Of a DNA stretch of 64,000 nt, positions 25,545-34,144 are shown piece after piece. Every line of letters starts with the position of its first letter. The stretch's first letter is position 1. Location of the stretch: positions 1,116,001 to 1,180,000 of the forward strand of contig CAVRGH010000010.1 of NCBI GenBank assembly GCA_963720675.1. The letters run 5' to 3'. The position numbers and the translations under genes are program-made. Below the pieces are notes generated by a model that saw nothing but the letters and a program-made list of their open reading frames with translations, was not told the origin of the DNA and did not search any database. Origin of the DNA: JALHSW01 sp963720675 (GTDB lineage Bacteria; Actinomycetota; Acidimicrobiia; IMCC26256; PALSA-555).

Positions 25545-26718
25545 GCGCCGACCGCTTCGAGCACAGGGTGGTGCTCTCCGGCGTCGGGCGTTCGGCGATC
25601 GGCCGTCGCCTCATGCGCGACCCGCCGCCCTCGCGGTCGACGCGTGTCTCGCCGCGGTCGCCGACGCCGGGCTCACGCTCGATGACATCGACGGGCTGTC
25701 CACCTATCCCGGACTCGCGGGCATGGGCATCAGCGAGGGCGGCACCACCCAGATCGAGGAAGCCCTCCGGATCCAGCCGACCTGGACGAACGGCGGCGGT
25801 GAGCTCCCCGGCCCGGGCGGCGCGGTGATCCAGGCGATGCTCGCCGTGGCGAGCGGCCTGTGCCGGCACGTCCTGTGCTTCCGCACGGTGTGGGAGGCGA
25901 CGTACGCCGCGCTCGGGCTCGGGGGCATGGGCGGCCCCCGAGTCTCGGGCCCCCTGACGGAGTGGCGGGCGCCGTTCGGTGCGATGTCCGCCGCGAACTG
26001 GATCGCGATGCACGCGAGCCAGTACTTCCACCGGTACGGCGCGACGCGCGAGATGCTCGGATGGATCGCGATCAACGGCCGGACCAACGCGGCGCGCAAC
26101 CCACTCGCGATCTACCGCGAACCGATGACCATGGACGACTACCTCGCGGCACGTCCGGTCACCGATCCGTTCGGGCTCTACGACTGCGACGTGCCGTGCG
26201 ACGCGTCGATCGCCGTGATCGTCTCCGACGCCGCGGTCGCCCCCGATCTGCCGCACCCCGCGATCACGGTCGACGCCGTCGGGACCCAGATCACCGAGCG
26301 CGTGTCGTGGGACCAGGGCACCTTGACCCACGAACCGCAGGTCATCGGGCAGTCGGCGCACCTCTGGACGCGGACGAGCCTCCGGCCGAGCGACGTGGAC
26401 CTCGCGCTGGTGTACGACGGGTTCACGTTCAACGCGATCTCATGGCTCGAGGCGCTCGGGTTCTGCGAGTTCGGCGAGGCGAAGGACTGGCTCGACGAGG
26501 GCCGGCGCATCGCGCTCGACGGGGAGATCCCGGTCAACCCGCACGGCGGCCAGCTGTCCGAGGGACGCACACACGGCTTCGGGTTCCTCTCCGAGGCGAT
26601 GCTCCAGCTCCGCCACGATGCCGGCGAGCGCCAGGTCGCCGACGCGAAGACCGCGCTCGTCACCTCCGGGGGCGGTACCCCTTCCGGGGTGCTGCTCCTG
26701 CAACGGGACGGCGCCTGA
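25541..26718 (+). CDS. Thiolase-fold protein, Ltp2-like aldolase candidate (one frameshift)
   Basis: GTG 25541 opens VSADRFEHRVVLSGVGRSAIGRRLMRDP; the frame changes at about 25624 (a missing GCGC) into AALAVDACLAAVADAGLTLDDIDGLSTYPG. The repaired length is 393 residues. Where classical thiolases carry the nucleophilic cysteine, this protein reads GGGELPGPGGAVIQAMLAVASGLCRHVLCFR, as in lipid-transfer/Ltp2-type aldolases. Histidine-containing HGGQLSEGRTHGFGF is at the C-terminus. With the preceding DUF35 domain it probably forms a retro-aldol enzyme acting on a beta-hydroxyacyl-CoA (inference from the Ltp2-ChsH2 system). Confidence 0.82.
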
Positions 26719-26720
26719 GC

Positions 26721-26734
26721 GACGGCGCGCCGTC
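26721..26734. terminator. Possible compact palindromic terminator between convergent genes
   Basis: GACGGCGCGCCGTC is a perfect 14-base palindrome directly after the thiolase stop and touching the stop of the convergent SnoaL gene. It could fold as a short hairpin on either transcript. The loop would be very tight and there is no U-tract, so confidence is low. Confidence 0.3.
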
Positions 26735-27581
26735 AGCCTTCGGGCGCAGCCGTGAAGTCCGTGCGCAGGCGCGTCAGCGTGCTCGTGGCGATGCGCCATG
26801 CGCCGTCGAGCTTCACGTAGGTCTCGTGGTAGTGGCCGTAGGCGTGCATCTCCGAGCCGTCGGGCCACCGCAGCATGTCCTCCATCGCCCACACCCCGGT
26901 GGCCGTCGTCGGAGAGGTCAGCTCGATCTCGGGCATGTGGCCGTGGTGCACGGTGACGACGTCCCCGATCGCGCTCTGGAGGAACGCCATGAACTCGTCG
27001 GCACCGGTGACCACGCCGCCCCCCGAGGACGAGGTGTCCATGACCACGTCGTCGGTGAAGACCTGACGCATCGCGCCCCAGTCCTTGGTGTCCATCGTCC
27101 GGAAGTACCGCGCCTTCAGCTGCTTGATGGCTTCGATCTCTGCGAGCGGCGCGGCATCCCCGGTCGGCGTCGGATCGGCCGAGACCATGGTGAACTTCCG
27201 TCGGGCGATCTTCCAGCCTTCGGTCGTGCGCGCGAGCTCGTCGTCGTAGTACCCCGTGCCGTGCGCGACGAGTCGCTCATCGAGACCCATGAGGATCACG
27301 TCGACGTAGCTGCGCGCGACCACGCCCTCACCGTCCGACGTGACGACCTGGTTCGTGATGCGGTGCAACGAGCGGCCGAGGGGCTCGTGCACCTGCTCCA
27401 TCCACGCAGTGAGCTCCTCGCCGCTGTGCCAGATCCCGATGTCGCCGTAGTCCGCCTCACAGTCGTCGGTGAAGCACGACCGGAGCAGCACCCAGTCCTT
27501 ACGGTCGATGCCGGTCGCGTAGCGCACCAGCAGCTCGGTGACGTCCTGTCGAGCCTCACGACCCACCCCGGGCTGCGTCAC
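26733..27581 (-). CDS. Tandem SnoaL-like (nuclear transport factor 2 fold) protein
   Basis: A 282-residue protein with two NTF2/SnoaL-like domains: the first around residues 10-125 (LLVRYATGIDRKDWVLLRSCFTDDCEADYGD) and the second around 145-280 (LKARYFRTMDTKDWGAMRQVFTDDVVMD). Both keep the YxxxxDxKDW and FTDD phrases, so they arose by duplication. Members act as cyclases, dehydratases or isomerases in small-molecule pathways. I chose GTG 27581, nine bases after GGAAGAG, over upstream starts. The gene is divergent from the monooxygenase at 27655. Confidence 0.8.
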   Translation of the reverse strand: MTQPGVGREARQDVTELLVRYATGIDRKDWVLLRSCFTDDCEADYGDIGIWHSGEELTAWMEQVHEPLGRSLHRITNQVVTSDGEGVVARSYVDVILMGLDERLVAHGTGYYDDELARTTEGWKIARRKFTMVSADPTPTGDAAPLAEIEAIKQLKARYFRTMDTKDWGAMRQVFTDDVVMDTSSSGGGVVTGADEFMAFLQSAIGDVVTVHHGHMPEIELTSPTTATGVWAMEDMLRWPDGSEMHAYGHYHETYVKLDGAWRIATSTLTRLRTDFTAAPEG

Positions 27582-27654
27582 GATGCACATCTCTTCCGTC
27601 GGCCGCGCGTCGTCGCTCAGCGCGCGACACGTGGGCCGATGGTAGGACGTCGGT

Positions 27655-29188
27655 GTGAAGCCCACTGCCCGACAGCTGTTCGGTCCCGAAGGGACGCCGC
27701 GGGTCGCCGTGGTCGGCGCGGGGTTCGGCGGGCTCGCCGCTGGGGTCAAGCTCGAGCAGGCCGGCATTCACACGTTCACGATCTACGAGTCGTCGCTCGG
27801 TGTGGGCGGTACCTGGTGGGACAACACCTACCCCGGCGCCGAGGTCGACGTCGGTTCGCACCTCTACTGCTTCTCGTTCAAGCCCTACGACTGGACGCGC
27901 ACCCACGCCCGGCAACCCGAGCTCCAGCGGTACCTCGACGAGACGGTCGACGAGTTCGGACTCCGATCGCACCTGCGGCTCGGCCTCGGTGTTGAGTCTG
28001 CGACCTGGGATGACGACCGCCACTTGTGGGCCGTCCGCCTCACCGACGGCACCGTCGACGAGTGCCACGTCCTCATCAGCGGCGTCGGCTTCCTCAACGT
28101 CCCGCGCCTCCCGAACTGGCCGGGGCTCGACGAGTTCGCGGGCCCCGCCTTCCACACCGCGCGATGGGACCACGAGCAGGATCTCGCCGGCAAGGTCGTG
28201 GCGGTCGTGGGCACCGGCTCGTCGGCGACCCAGGTCGTCCCCGCGATCCAACCCATCGTGGAGCAGCTGTACGTGTTCCAGCGTGAGCCCGGATGGGTCA
28301 TGGCGAAGGGTGAGCACGACCTGACCGACGACGAGCGCGCCGCGTTCGGCACATCGTGGCGCCGCAAGCGGGAGCGATGGCGCCAGCAGTACGTGTTGGA
28401 GAAGAGCCTGTGGCGCGGGAACCTCTACCGTCCGGGCACCAAGGTGAACGAGGCGCGTGAGGCAGCTCTGCCGCCGGTACATCGACCGTCAGTTCGCCGA
28501 TCGGCCCGACCTGCGCGAGGCGGTCACCCCGAAGTACCCGTACCCGGGCAAGCGGCCCGTCTTCGCGAGCTCCTTCTACCCCGCGCTCAAGCGGGAGAAC
28601 GTGGAGCTGGTCCCCCGGTCCGTCGTCTCGCTGACACGCAACGGCATCATCGACTCCGACGGAGTGGAGCGCGCCGTCGACGTCGTCGTCATGGCGACCG
28701 GGTTCCAGCCCGCGAACTATCTCGCCCGCCTGCCCGTCACCGGCCGGAACGGTCAGACGATCCAGGAGTACTGGGCCGACGAGCCGCACGCGTTCCTCGG
28801 CATCACGGTGCCCGGGTTCCCCAACTTCTTCATGCTCTACGGGCCGGGCACCAACGGCGGCGAGATCGTGACGATGCTCGAGAGCCAGGCGGAGTTCGCG
28901 GTGCGCGCAGTGAAGCGCATGATCCGCGAGCGCGTCACCGCCGTCGAGGTGAAACCGGCGTATGAGGCTCGTTGGCGACGCTGGCTCGAGCGGCGCATCG
29001 AGGGCACCTCGTGGACCATGAGCAAGAACTACTTCACCTCGCCGACCGGCAAGGTCGTGACCCAGTGGCCGTCCACCAACCTGCACTACCGCGTGCTGAC
29101 CAAGGTGCTCGGCCGCGCCTCGGAGCGGACGCGGCGGCAGGAGCCCCCGACCCCGCGAGGTCTCGGCGCTGACGTCGAGCGGTCATGA
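27655..29188 (+). CDS. Baeyer-Villiger type flavin monooxygenase (one frameshift)
   Basis: GTG 27655 opens a two-dinucleotide-fold flavoprotein: FAD site VAVVGAGFGGLAAG, GGTWWDNTYPGAEVDVGSHLYCFSF, the Baeyer-Villiger fingerprint FAGPAFHTARWD (F-x-G-x3-H-x3-W-D) and the NADP site VVGTGSSATQVVPAI. At about 28456 the frame shifts; adding GC at GGCGCGTG joins KVNEAR to RQLCRRYIDRQF, giving 511 residues ending with FLGITVPGFPNFFMLYGPGTN and further. It inserts oxygen next to a ketone to give an ester or lactone. Confidence 0.87.
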
Positions 29189-29207
29189 GCGTGGTCGAGC
29201 GGTCATG
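29174..29207 (+). repeat. Short direct repeat at the monooxygenase 3' end
   Basis: GTCGAGCGGTCATG occurs at 29174-29187 and again at 29194-29207, a 20-bp period. The first copy holds the last codons and stop of the monooxygenase, so the second looks like a local duplication of the gene end. No function is evident. Confidence 0.6.
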
Positions 29208-29208
29208 C

Positions 29209-29249
29209 GGGGTCCCACAATGGACGACGGCATCGGGTCGTCGGACCCC
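29209..29249 (+). terminator. Hairpin terminator between convergent genes
   Basis: GGGGTCC (29209-29215) pairs with GGACCCC (29243-29249), and inside it GACGAC (29223-29228) pairs with GTCGTC (29237-29242) around an eight-base loop, with a seven-base bulge on the 5' side. It lies 20 bp after the monooxygenase stop and before the convergent secreted-protein gene. There is no U-tract. Confidence 0.6.
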
Positions 29250-29287
29250 ACTTCTCGGACTGACCCGAACCCCCGAACGGTGCCGCG

Positions 29288-29958
29288 TCAACCGGTGAAG
29301 CGCGGCGCGAGCTCCACGGGAGTCGCGGTCGCCGCAGCCGTCGGCGAGTCGAAGGTCGCGGAGAACGCGGCGTCGGCGGTCACGAAGACGAACTGGTTCC
29401 AGTCGGTACTCGTCCATTGCGACGAGTCCGCCCCGGTGGGGAGGTACACGAACGACCCGTCGGCATACGTGCTCGGGGTCGCGATTCCCCATGGCCCCAT
29501 CCCCTTGCCGACGTCGGCAGCGAAGTCGAGTGCGATGGACGCGAACAGCACGTACTGCTGGCCCACCACGACCGGGATCTCGGGGGTGGCGAACGTGATG
29601 CTCTCCATGCCCACCCCGCTCGTGTGCACGGCTGCGCTCTGGAAGAGCTCGGGACCCGTCGCCTTGGTGCCGTCCCAGGCGTACACGAAGCCGCGGAAGA
29701 CCAGTTCGGCCGGAAGGTCCATCCGGAACGTGAACGAGGTCAGGACGATCGGCGTGCCCGGCGCGGCGACTGCCGGAGCGATGACCGTCTGCCCGTACGT
29801 CGGGGCGCGTCGTCTCCGAAGTAGGACGCTTCACTGTTCTCGTCTGCGAGCGTGCTGATCACGACCGGGGAGCCGCTCGCTGCGGCCAGGCTGGTCGCGG
29901 CGACGGTGACGAGCACCACGACGACCAGGCCCGTGCTGACCCGACGCCACCACTGCAT
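29288..29958 (-). CDS. Secreted protein of unknown function (one frameshift)
   Basis: ATG 29958 follows GGGGGAA and opens a clear signal peptide (RRVSTGLVVVVLVTVAATSLAAASG). The frame changes at about 29807, where a missing GCGC restores SYFGDDARAPTYGQTV. The mature part, about 190 residues, is beta-rich: VLTSFTFRMDLPAELVFRGFVYAWDGTKATGP, ESITFATPEIPVVVGQQYVLFAS and SFVYLPTGADSSQWTSTDWNQFVFV. It resembles extracellular beta-sandwich proteins that carry a choice-of-anchor style module, but I recognise no family with certainty. It lies alone between catabolic operons. Confidence 0.7.
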
Positions 29959-30051
29959 GGTGTTCCCCCGTCCGCTGCTCCGAACGGTAACACCGCCCGC
30001 TCGGGCCGCCTGGGTGTCCGCGCCGCCGGTTCCCACGCCCAAGAGCTCCGA

Positions 30052-30498
30052 TCATGCGCGGAACATGTGCTGTTCCATCATCGGTCGCATCTCGGCGTTC
30101 ACCAACTCCAGCCGTACTCGGAGGGGGTCCTGGTGGTATGCGAACATTCGCGGCGGCGCGTCCCCATGCCCGTCCGTGAGCTCGAGCGGACACGCCGCCA
30201 CACGCAACCTTTCCGAGTCGGTGGCGAGCGCATCCGTGAAGAACCCGATGTGGTGCAGGTTCGAGTGCTCGTTGCAGACCCACGGCGTGCCCGGGGTCTC
30301 CTGGATCAACTCGAGGTACGGCGCCGCGGCCGTGTAGCGGGTCCGGTTCGGGAGGACGAGGTCACGACCGTCGCCGTCCCGCACCTCGATCTCGTACTCC
30401 ATGATGGGACCCCACTCGACGCCGAGCAGCTCGGTGAAGCGCTCGCACCCCGCTTCGAGGTCCGGCACCACGATGCCGACGTGGAACAGCTCGGGCAT
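30052..30498 (-). CDS. VOC superfamily (glyoxalase-like) protein
   Basis: A 148-residue protein from ATG 30498, which overlaps the stop region of the monooxygenase upstream. FHVGIVVPDLEAGCERFTELLGVEW is the first VOC strand-helix unit, LHHIGFFTDALATDSERLRVAACPLEL the second. Metal-ligand candidates are the histidine in FHVGI, the histidines in NLHHIGF and the glutamates in YLELIQE and RLELVN. It is probably co-transcribed with the upstream flavin monooxygenase. Confidence 0.8.
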   Translation of the reverse strand: MPELFHVGIVVPDLEAGCERFTELLGVEWGPIMEYEIEVRDGDGRDLVLPNRTRYTAAAPYLELIQETPGTPWVCNEHSNLHHIGFFTDALATDSERLRVAACPLELTDGHGDAPPRMFAYHQDPLRVRLELVNAEMRPMMEQHMFRA

Positions 30499-30500
30499 GG

Positions 30501-32457
30501 TCAGGAGATCGTGTACTCGGCCGGGTCGGCGTGGCGGGTCCAGTGCCAGTACACCTCGATGGGCCACGGCGACAGCGTGAAGATCTTGCCGTCGGGGTTC
30601 TTGTAGTGGCTGTGCTCGATCGCCGGGTGTGACCACACCAGCTGGTCGATCTCGTCGCGGTAGCGCACGAGATACTCGTCGTGGACGTCCTGGCGCACCT
30701 CGATCGAGCGTGCGTCGGCGGTGAGCACCGCGTGGATCGCGCTCATCGTGTAGGAGACCTGGCACTCGGAATGGATGATGATGCTCGCCCCGTGCGCGAG
30801 GTTGGTCCCCGGGCCGTAGAGCAGGAAGAGGTTCGGGAAGCCGGGGACGGTGATGCCGAGGTACGCCGTCGGCTCGTCACCCCACTGCTCGTGCAACGAC
30901 ACGCCATCCCGCCCGAAGATCTCGATCGGCGTCAGGAAGTCGTTGTGCTGGAAGCCGGTTGCATAACAGATCACGTCGGCCTCGTGGAGCTCGCCGTCGA
31001 CGGTGACCACGCCCTCCGGCACGACACGTTCGATCCCGATCCGCACGAGCTCGACGTTGGGCTTCTTGAGCGCGGCGAACCAGGTGCCGTTGTCCTGGAG
31101 GATGCGTTTGCCGGCCGGCGGGTACGGTGGCGTCGACTTCTCGATCAGGTCGGGACGCCCCTCGAGGTGCGAGCTCATCCACCCGAGGAGGTACTCGCGT
31201 CGCGCCGCGCTCTCCGCATTGTTCGCGAGGCCGCCGGCCGCGTCGTCGTAGGCCGGGTCGCGTCGATAGCTCTCCGTCCCGAGCCCGATCCCCGGGTAGA
31301 TCATCAGGAAGCGGAACCATCGCCCGTAGAACGGGAGGTGACGCATCGCCCACGCGTCACCCGGCGGGACAGGTTCGTGGTACGACGGGTTGGGCAGCAC
31401 CCACTGCGCGGTGCGCTGGAAGATGTCGAGGTGCGCGACGTCGTCGGCGATGGTCGGTGCGATCTGGAAGCCGCTCGCGCCGGCGCCGACGAGCGCGAAC
31501 CGCGTGCCGCTGATGTCGAGGTCGGCCGGCCATCGGGCCGAGTGGAACGACGGGCCCACGAAGTCATCCATGCCGGGGATATCGGGCATCCGCGGTTGGT
31601 TGAGCGAGCCGACACCGCTGATCAGGAACCGCGCGTCGAGCGTCTCGGTCGTACCGTCGGTGGAGCGCACCTCGACTCGCCAACGTCCGGAGTCCGCGTG
31701 CCAGGTGGCGCCGGTCACCTCGGTGTCGAACCGACAGTGCGGCCGCAGCCCGTACTTGTCGACCACGCGCGTGAAGTACGCCTCGAGCTCGGGCTGCCGA
31801 CAGAAGTATTCCGACCAGTGGTCGCCCGGCTCGAACGAGAAGCAGTAGTGGTGGCTGCCGACGTCGACGCGCGCGCCCGGATACCGGTTGTCGCGCCACG
31901 TCCCGCCCGGGCCCGGTCCCTTCTCGACGATCGTGAACGGCAGCCCGGCCTGCGCGAGTCGGATCGCGGCGACGATGCCCGACTCCCCGCATCCGATGAC
32001 GACGACCGGCGAGTCGGCCTTCACCGCGGCCGGGATCTCGTCACCCCAGGTGACGGCACCGCTGTCGGCGCCGTCGAGCTGGAGGTCCTCGAGGAACATC
32101 GGCACGAGGTCGTCGCCGAGCGGCTTGCACGCGAGGAACGCCATCATCTCGACGACGAGCTCGGTCGGGAGCGTCTTCGGCACGCACCCGGCGTCGCGGT
32201 ACGCCAGCACCGCCGGCAGGGCGCGCCGGCGGACTTCTGCGCAGTCCTCCTCCGAGATCGCGCCCTGGAACTGCATCGACGTCGCGATCTTCGGCCGCGA
32301 CGTCTCCGCGGATCCACGACGGATCGCCCGTCATGTGGACCAGGGAGCACAACAACGCCGGGACGCTCAGGTCCTCGAGCATCGCCGCGACGGTGGCTTC
32401 GTCGTCGGTGAAGGGCGTACCGGCGTGCGGGTTCGTGATGTCGGGGTCTTGTGCCAT
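30501..32457 (-). CDS. Baeyer-Villiger type flavin monooxygenase with N-terminal extension (one frameshift)
   Basis: Starts at ATG 32457 (GTG 32463 also possible) with a helical 110-residue N-terminal extension (MAQDPDITNPHAGTPFTDDE ... AEVRRRALPAVLAYRDAGC), a form known for large bacterial Baeyer-Villiger enzymes. The frame breaks at about 32298 and adding GC restores RGDVARPKIATSMQFQ; the full length is 652 residues. Core motifs: VVVIGCGESGIVAA (FAD), GGTWRDNRYPGARVDVGSHHYCFSF, fingerprint FVGPSFHSARWP, FALVGAGASGFQIAPTI (NADP) and FLGITVPGFPNLFLLYGPGTN-type ending. It is the second such enzyme within 5 kb. Confidence 0.87.
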
Positions 32458-32521
32458 CAGCACGTTGTCTAGAGCATCACGACGTCGGAGGACAGCCGGA
32501 GCTCCTCGGGTAGGCCCGGGA

Positions 32522-32809
32522 TCAGCCGACGATCTCGCTCGTCTGCATGACCGGGCTGATGGTGGTGTAGTTGGCGACGTCGGCCATCACGTCGGCGGTG
32601 CCCGGCAAACCGAGCGCAGCGCCCATGGCGTCGGTCGACTCGAACGTGAAGTGCACGGCAGCGACGTACGGACCGTCGACGCCCTTGTCGATCTCGGCGT
32701 TGTCGAGGCCCCACGTCTTCAGTGCCAGCGGCACATGGCTGTTCACGTAGTAGTCGTGGTCGAAGGTCGCACCTTCGGTGGTCGGGTAGAACACGCTCAA
32801 CCGGATCAT
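32522..32809 (-). CDS. EthD family protein
   Basis: A 95-residue ferredoxin-like-fold protein from ATG 32809, behind AAGGAGTG. MIRLSVFYPTTEGATFDHDYYVNSHVPLAL is the standard EthD opening with the conserved H of SHVPLA; VAAVHFTFESTDAMGAALG follows. EthD-type proteins accompany P450s and other degradative enzymes and may act as small dehydratases, isomerases or monooxygenases. It lies just upstream of the large Baeyer-Villiger gene on the same strand. Confidence 0.88.
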   Translation of the reverse strand: MIRLSVFYPTTEGATFDHDYYVNSHVPLALKTWGLDNAEIDKGVDGPYVAAVHFTFESTDAMGAALGLPGTADVMADVANYTTISPVMQTSEIVG

Positions 32810-32953
32810 CGGTCTCACTCCTTGGTCTTCACGGGCTCTCCTCCACGCGCGTGAGGAGCCCGCCACGGTACACCGCAGCTCAACCAACCGGCTTCCGGCA
32901 ACTGCCGATGTCCGGCGCGGGAACTTGCGACTGCTCGTGCGTGTCGCGTCGCG

Positions 32954-33830
32954 TCAACCGCTCGCGATGCCGGCGAGCACCTCGGTGATCGGCATGTCGC
33001 TGACCGCTGCCTCGGGCCGCGACAGGAACACATCGACGTGATAGCTCCCTTCGGCCTCTTTGCCTGCGGGATCGACGCCGAGCGCCGACAGCTCGGCGAG
33101 AGCGAAGTCGCGCTCGTCGTCATCCGTGAATCGACGCTGCGGGAACGTGACGCCGTCGAGATGCTCGGTGACGAGCCCATGCCTCTCCAGGCAACCGATG
33201 ATGGGCTCGTACGACACGGTACGAAGACACAGGCTCGCGACCCAAGGTGCGTCGCCTGGACGTGCGCCCAGCAGCCGGTCGAACGTTCGCTCGGTGATGT
33301 AGCCCACACCCCCGGTCACCGTGACCAGGTCGACCTGGTTCATGAGCTTCTCGAGATCGGGTGACGGATCGGCGACCTCGAGGTTCTCCGCGAACCCGGC
33401 CTCGAGCAGGCCGGCTTCCACCGCATAGTCGACCGCGGCGGGCGCGGCATCGACTCCGGCAACTCGCAAGCCGGCGTCGATGCGGTGCTCAGCGAAGAAC
33501 TTCCGGTCGATCGCCGCCAGCGCATCGGGCGCCAAGTCGCCTCGCGTGGTCGTAGTGGTCGTAGTGGTCGTAGTGGTCGTAGAGATCGTCGAGCTCGAGA
33601 TCGTGCTTCAGCAGTGCCGCATTCACACCGTAGGAGCAACACAAGTCGACGACCGTCGGGTCCTCGGCATCCAGCACGTCGAGCACCTGTTGAAAGACGC
33701 GGTGGCCGTGTTCAGGCACCTCGTATCCGAACGCGCCCAGACCCCGATAGTACGCACGAGGGTCAGGTTGCTCGTAGAGTTCGTCGAAGTTCGCCTTGCC
33801 AACGTGGTCGCATGTCTGGGTCTCGGTCAT
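32954..33830 (-). CDS. SAM-dependent methyltransferase with a (Tyr-Asp-His)n repeat (one frameshift)
   Basis: ATG 33830 opens MTETQTCDHVGKANFDELYEQ. Motif I of a class I methyltransferase is VVDLCCSYGVNAALL (about residue 62). Next come four in-frame Tyr-Asp-His repeats, then a frame change at about 33545; adding GC gives HARGDLAPDALAAIDRKFFAEHR and the acidic VAGVDAAPAAVDYA motif II region, for a total of 292 residues. The C-terminal half (ADPSPDLEKLMNQVDLVTVTGGVGYI) fits SAM methyltransferases. The substrate is unknown and no clear partner gene is adjacent. Confidence 0.7.
33546..33581. repeat. Four-copy 9-bp tandem repeat inside the methyltransferase gene
   Basis: GTGGTCGTA is repeated four times without mismatch (33546-33554, 33555-33563, 33564-33572, 33573-33581). 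Read on the minus strand it encodes Tyr-Asp-His four times at a place where relatives would have a single copy (LYDHYGD-like). The unit is a multiple of three, so copy-number change keeps the frame. Confidence 0.95.
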
Positions 33831-34144
33831 CGTCTTCTCTCTGTCGACTGGGCAACCACCATGGGTCCGGCATTCCGGCGCGCGGCAACGACTGGGGACG
33901 CCTTTGCCCGGCGGAGGGACCCATCGTTGCCGTCGCGCATTGCAGCCGTGCGACGGTCTTGTCGCGGTCCTGCAGCGATCTCGCAACATCTCCGAGGAGG
34001 GTCGAGTCAGCGCCAGCACGGCCCGTCCGGACGCCCTGGGTGCACTGGTCCCGCCTGTGGCTGCGGCGTTGGCGCGGGCACCCCGGTCGAACCGTCAGCC
34101 GGTGAAAGTGGCCTTCGGGATCGCGAGGCGACGCCGACGATCGC
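33831..34144. other. Intergenic region without a convincing gene
   Basis: This 314-bp stretch lies upstream of the methyltransferase and downstream of the acyl-CoA synthetase (both leftward), so it should hold the methyltransferase promoter. Small open frames here lack ribosome-binding sites and family signatures. No tRNA-like fold, strong hairpin or repeat was seen, and no convincing -35/-10 pair could be fixed. Confidence 0.5.

Noticed and set aside
25091..26718. DUF35 and thiolase as a further in-frame fusion
   Set aside because: The thiolase begins at a GTG with a TGA in the overlapping frame; one GC insertion near 25520 restores the usual GTGA overlap.
23586..26718. Calling ALDH and thiolase genes pseudogenes because of multiple frameshifts
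   Set aside because: Sequence between breaks is fully conserved at active sites and each break is repaired by GC units; sequence error is more likely than decay.
33546..33581. CRISPR-like regular repeat
   Set aside because: Units are 9 bp and contiguous with no spacers; a coding tandem repeat.
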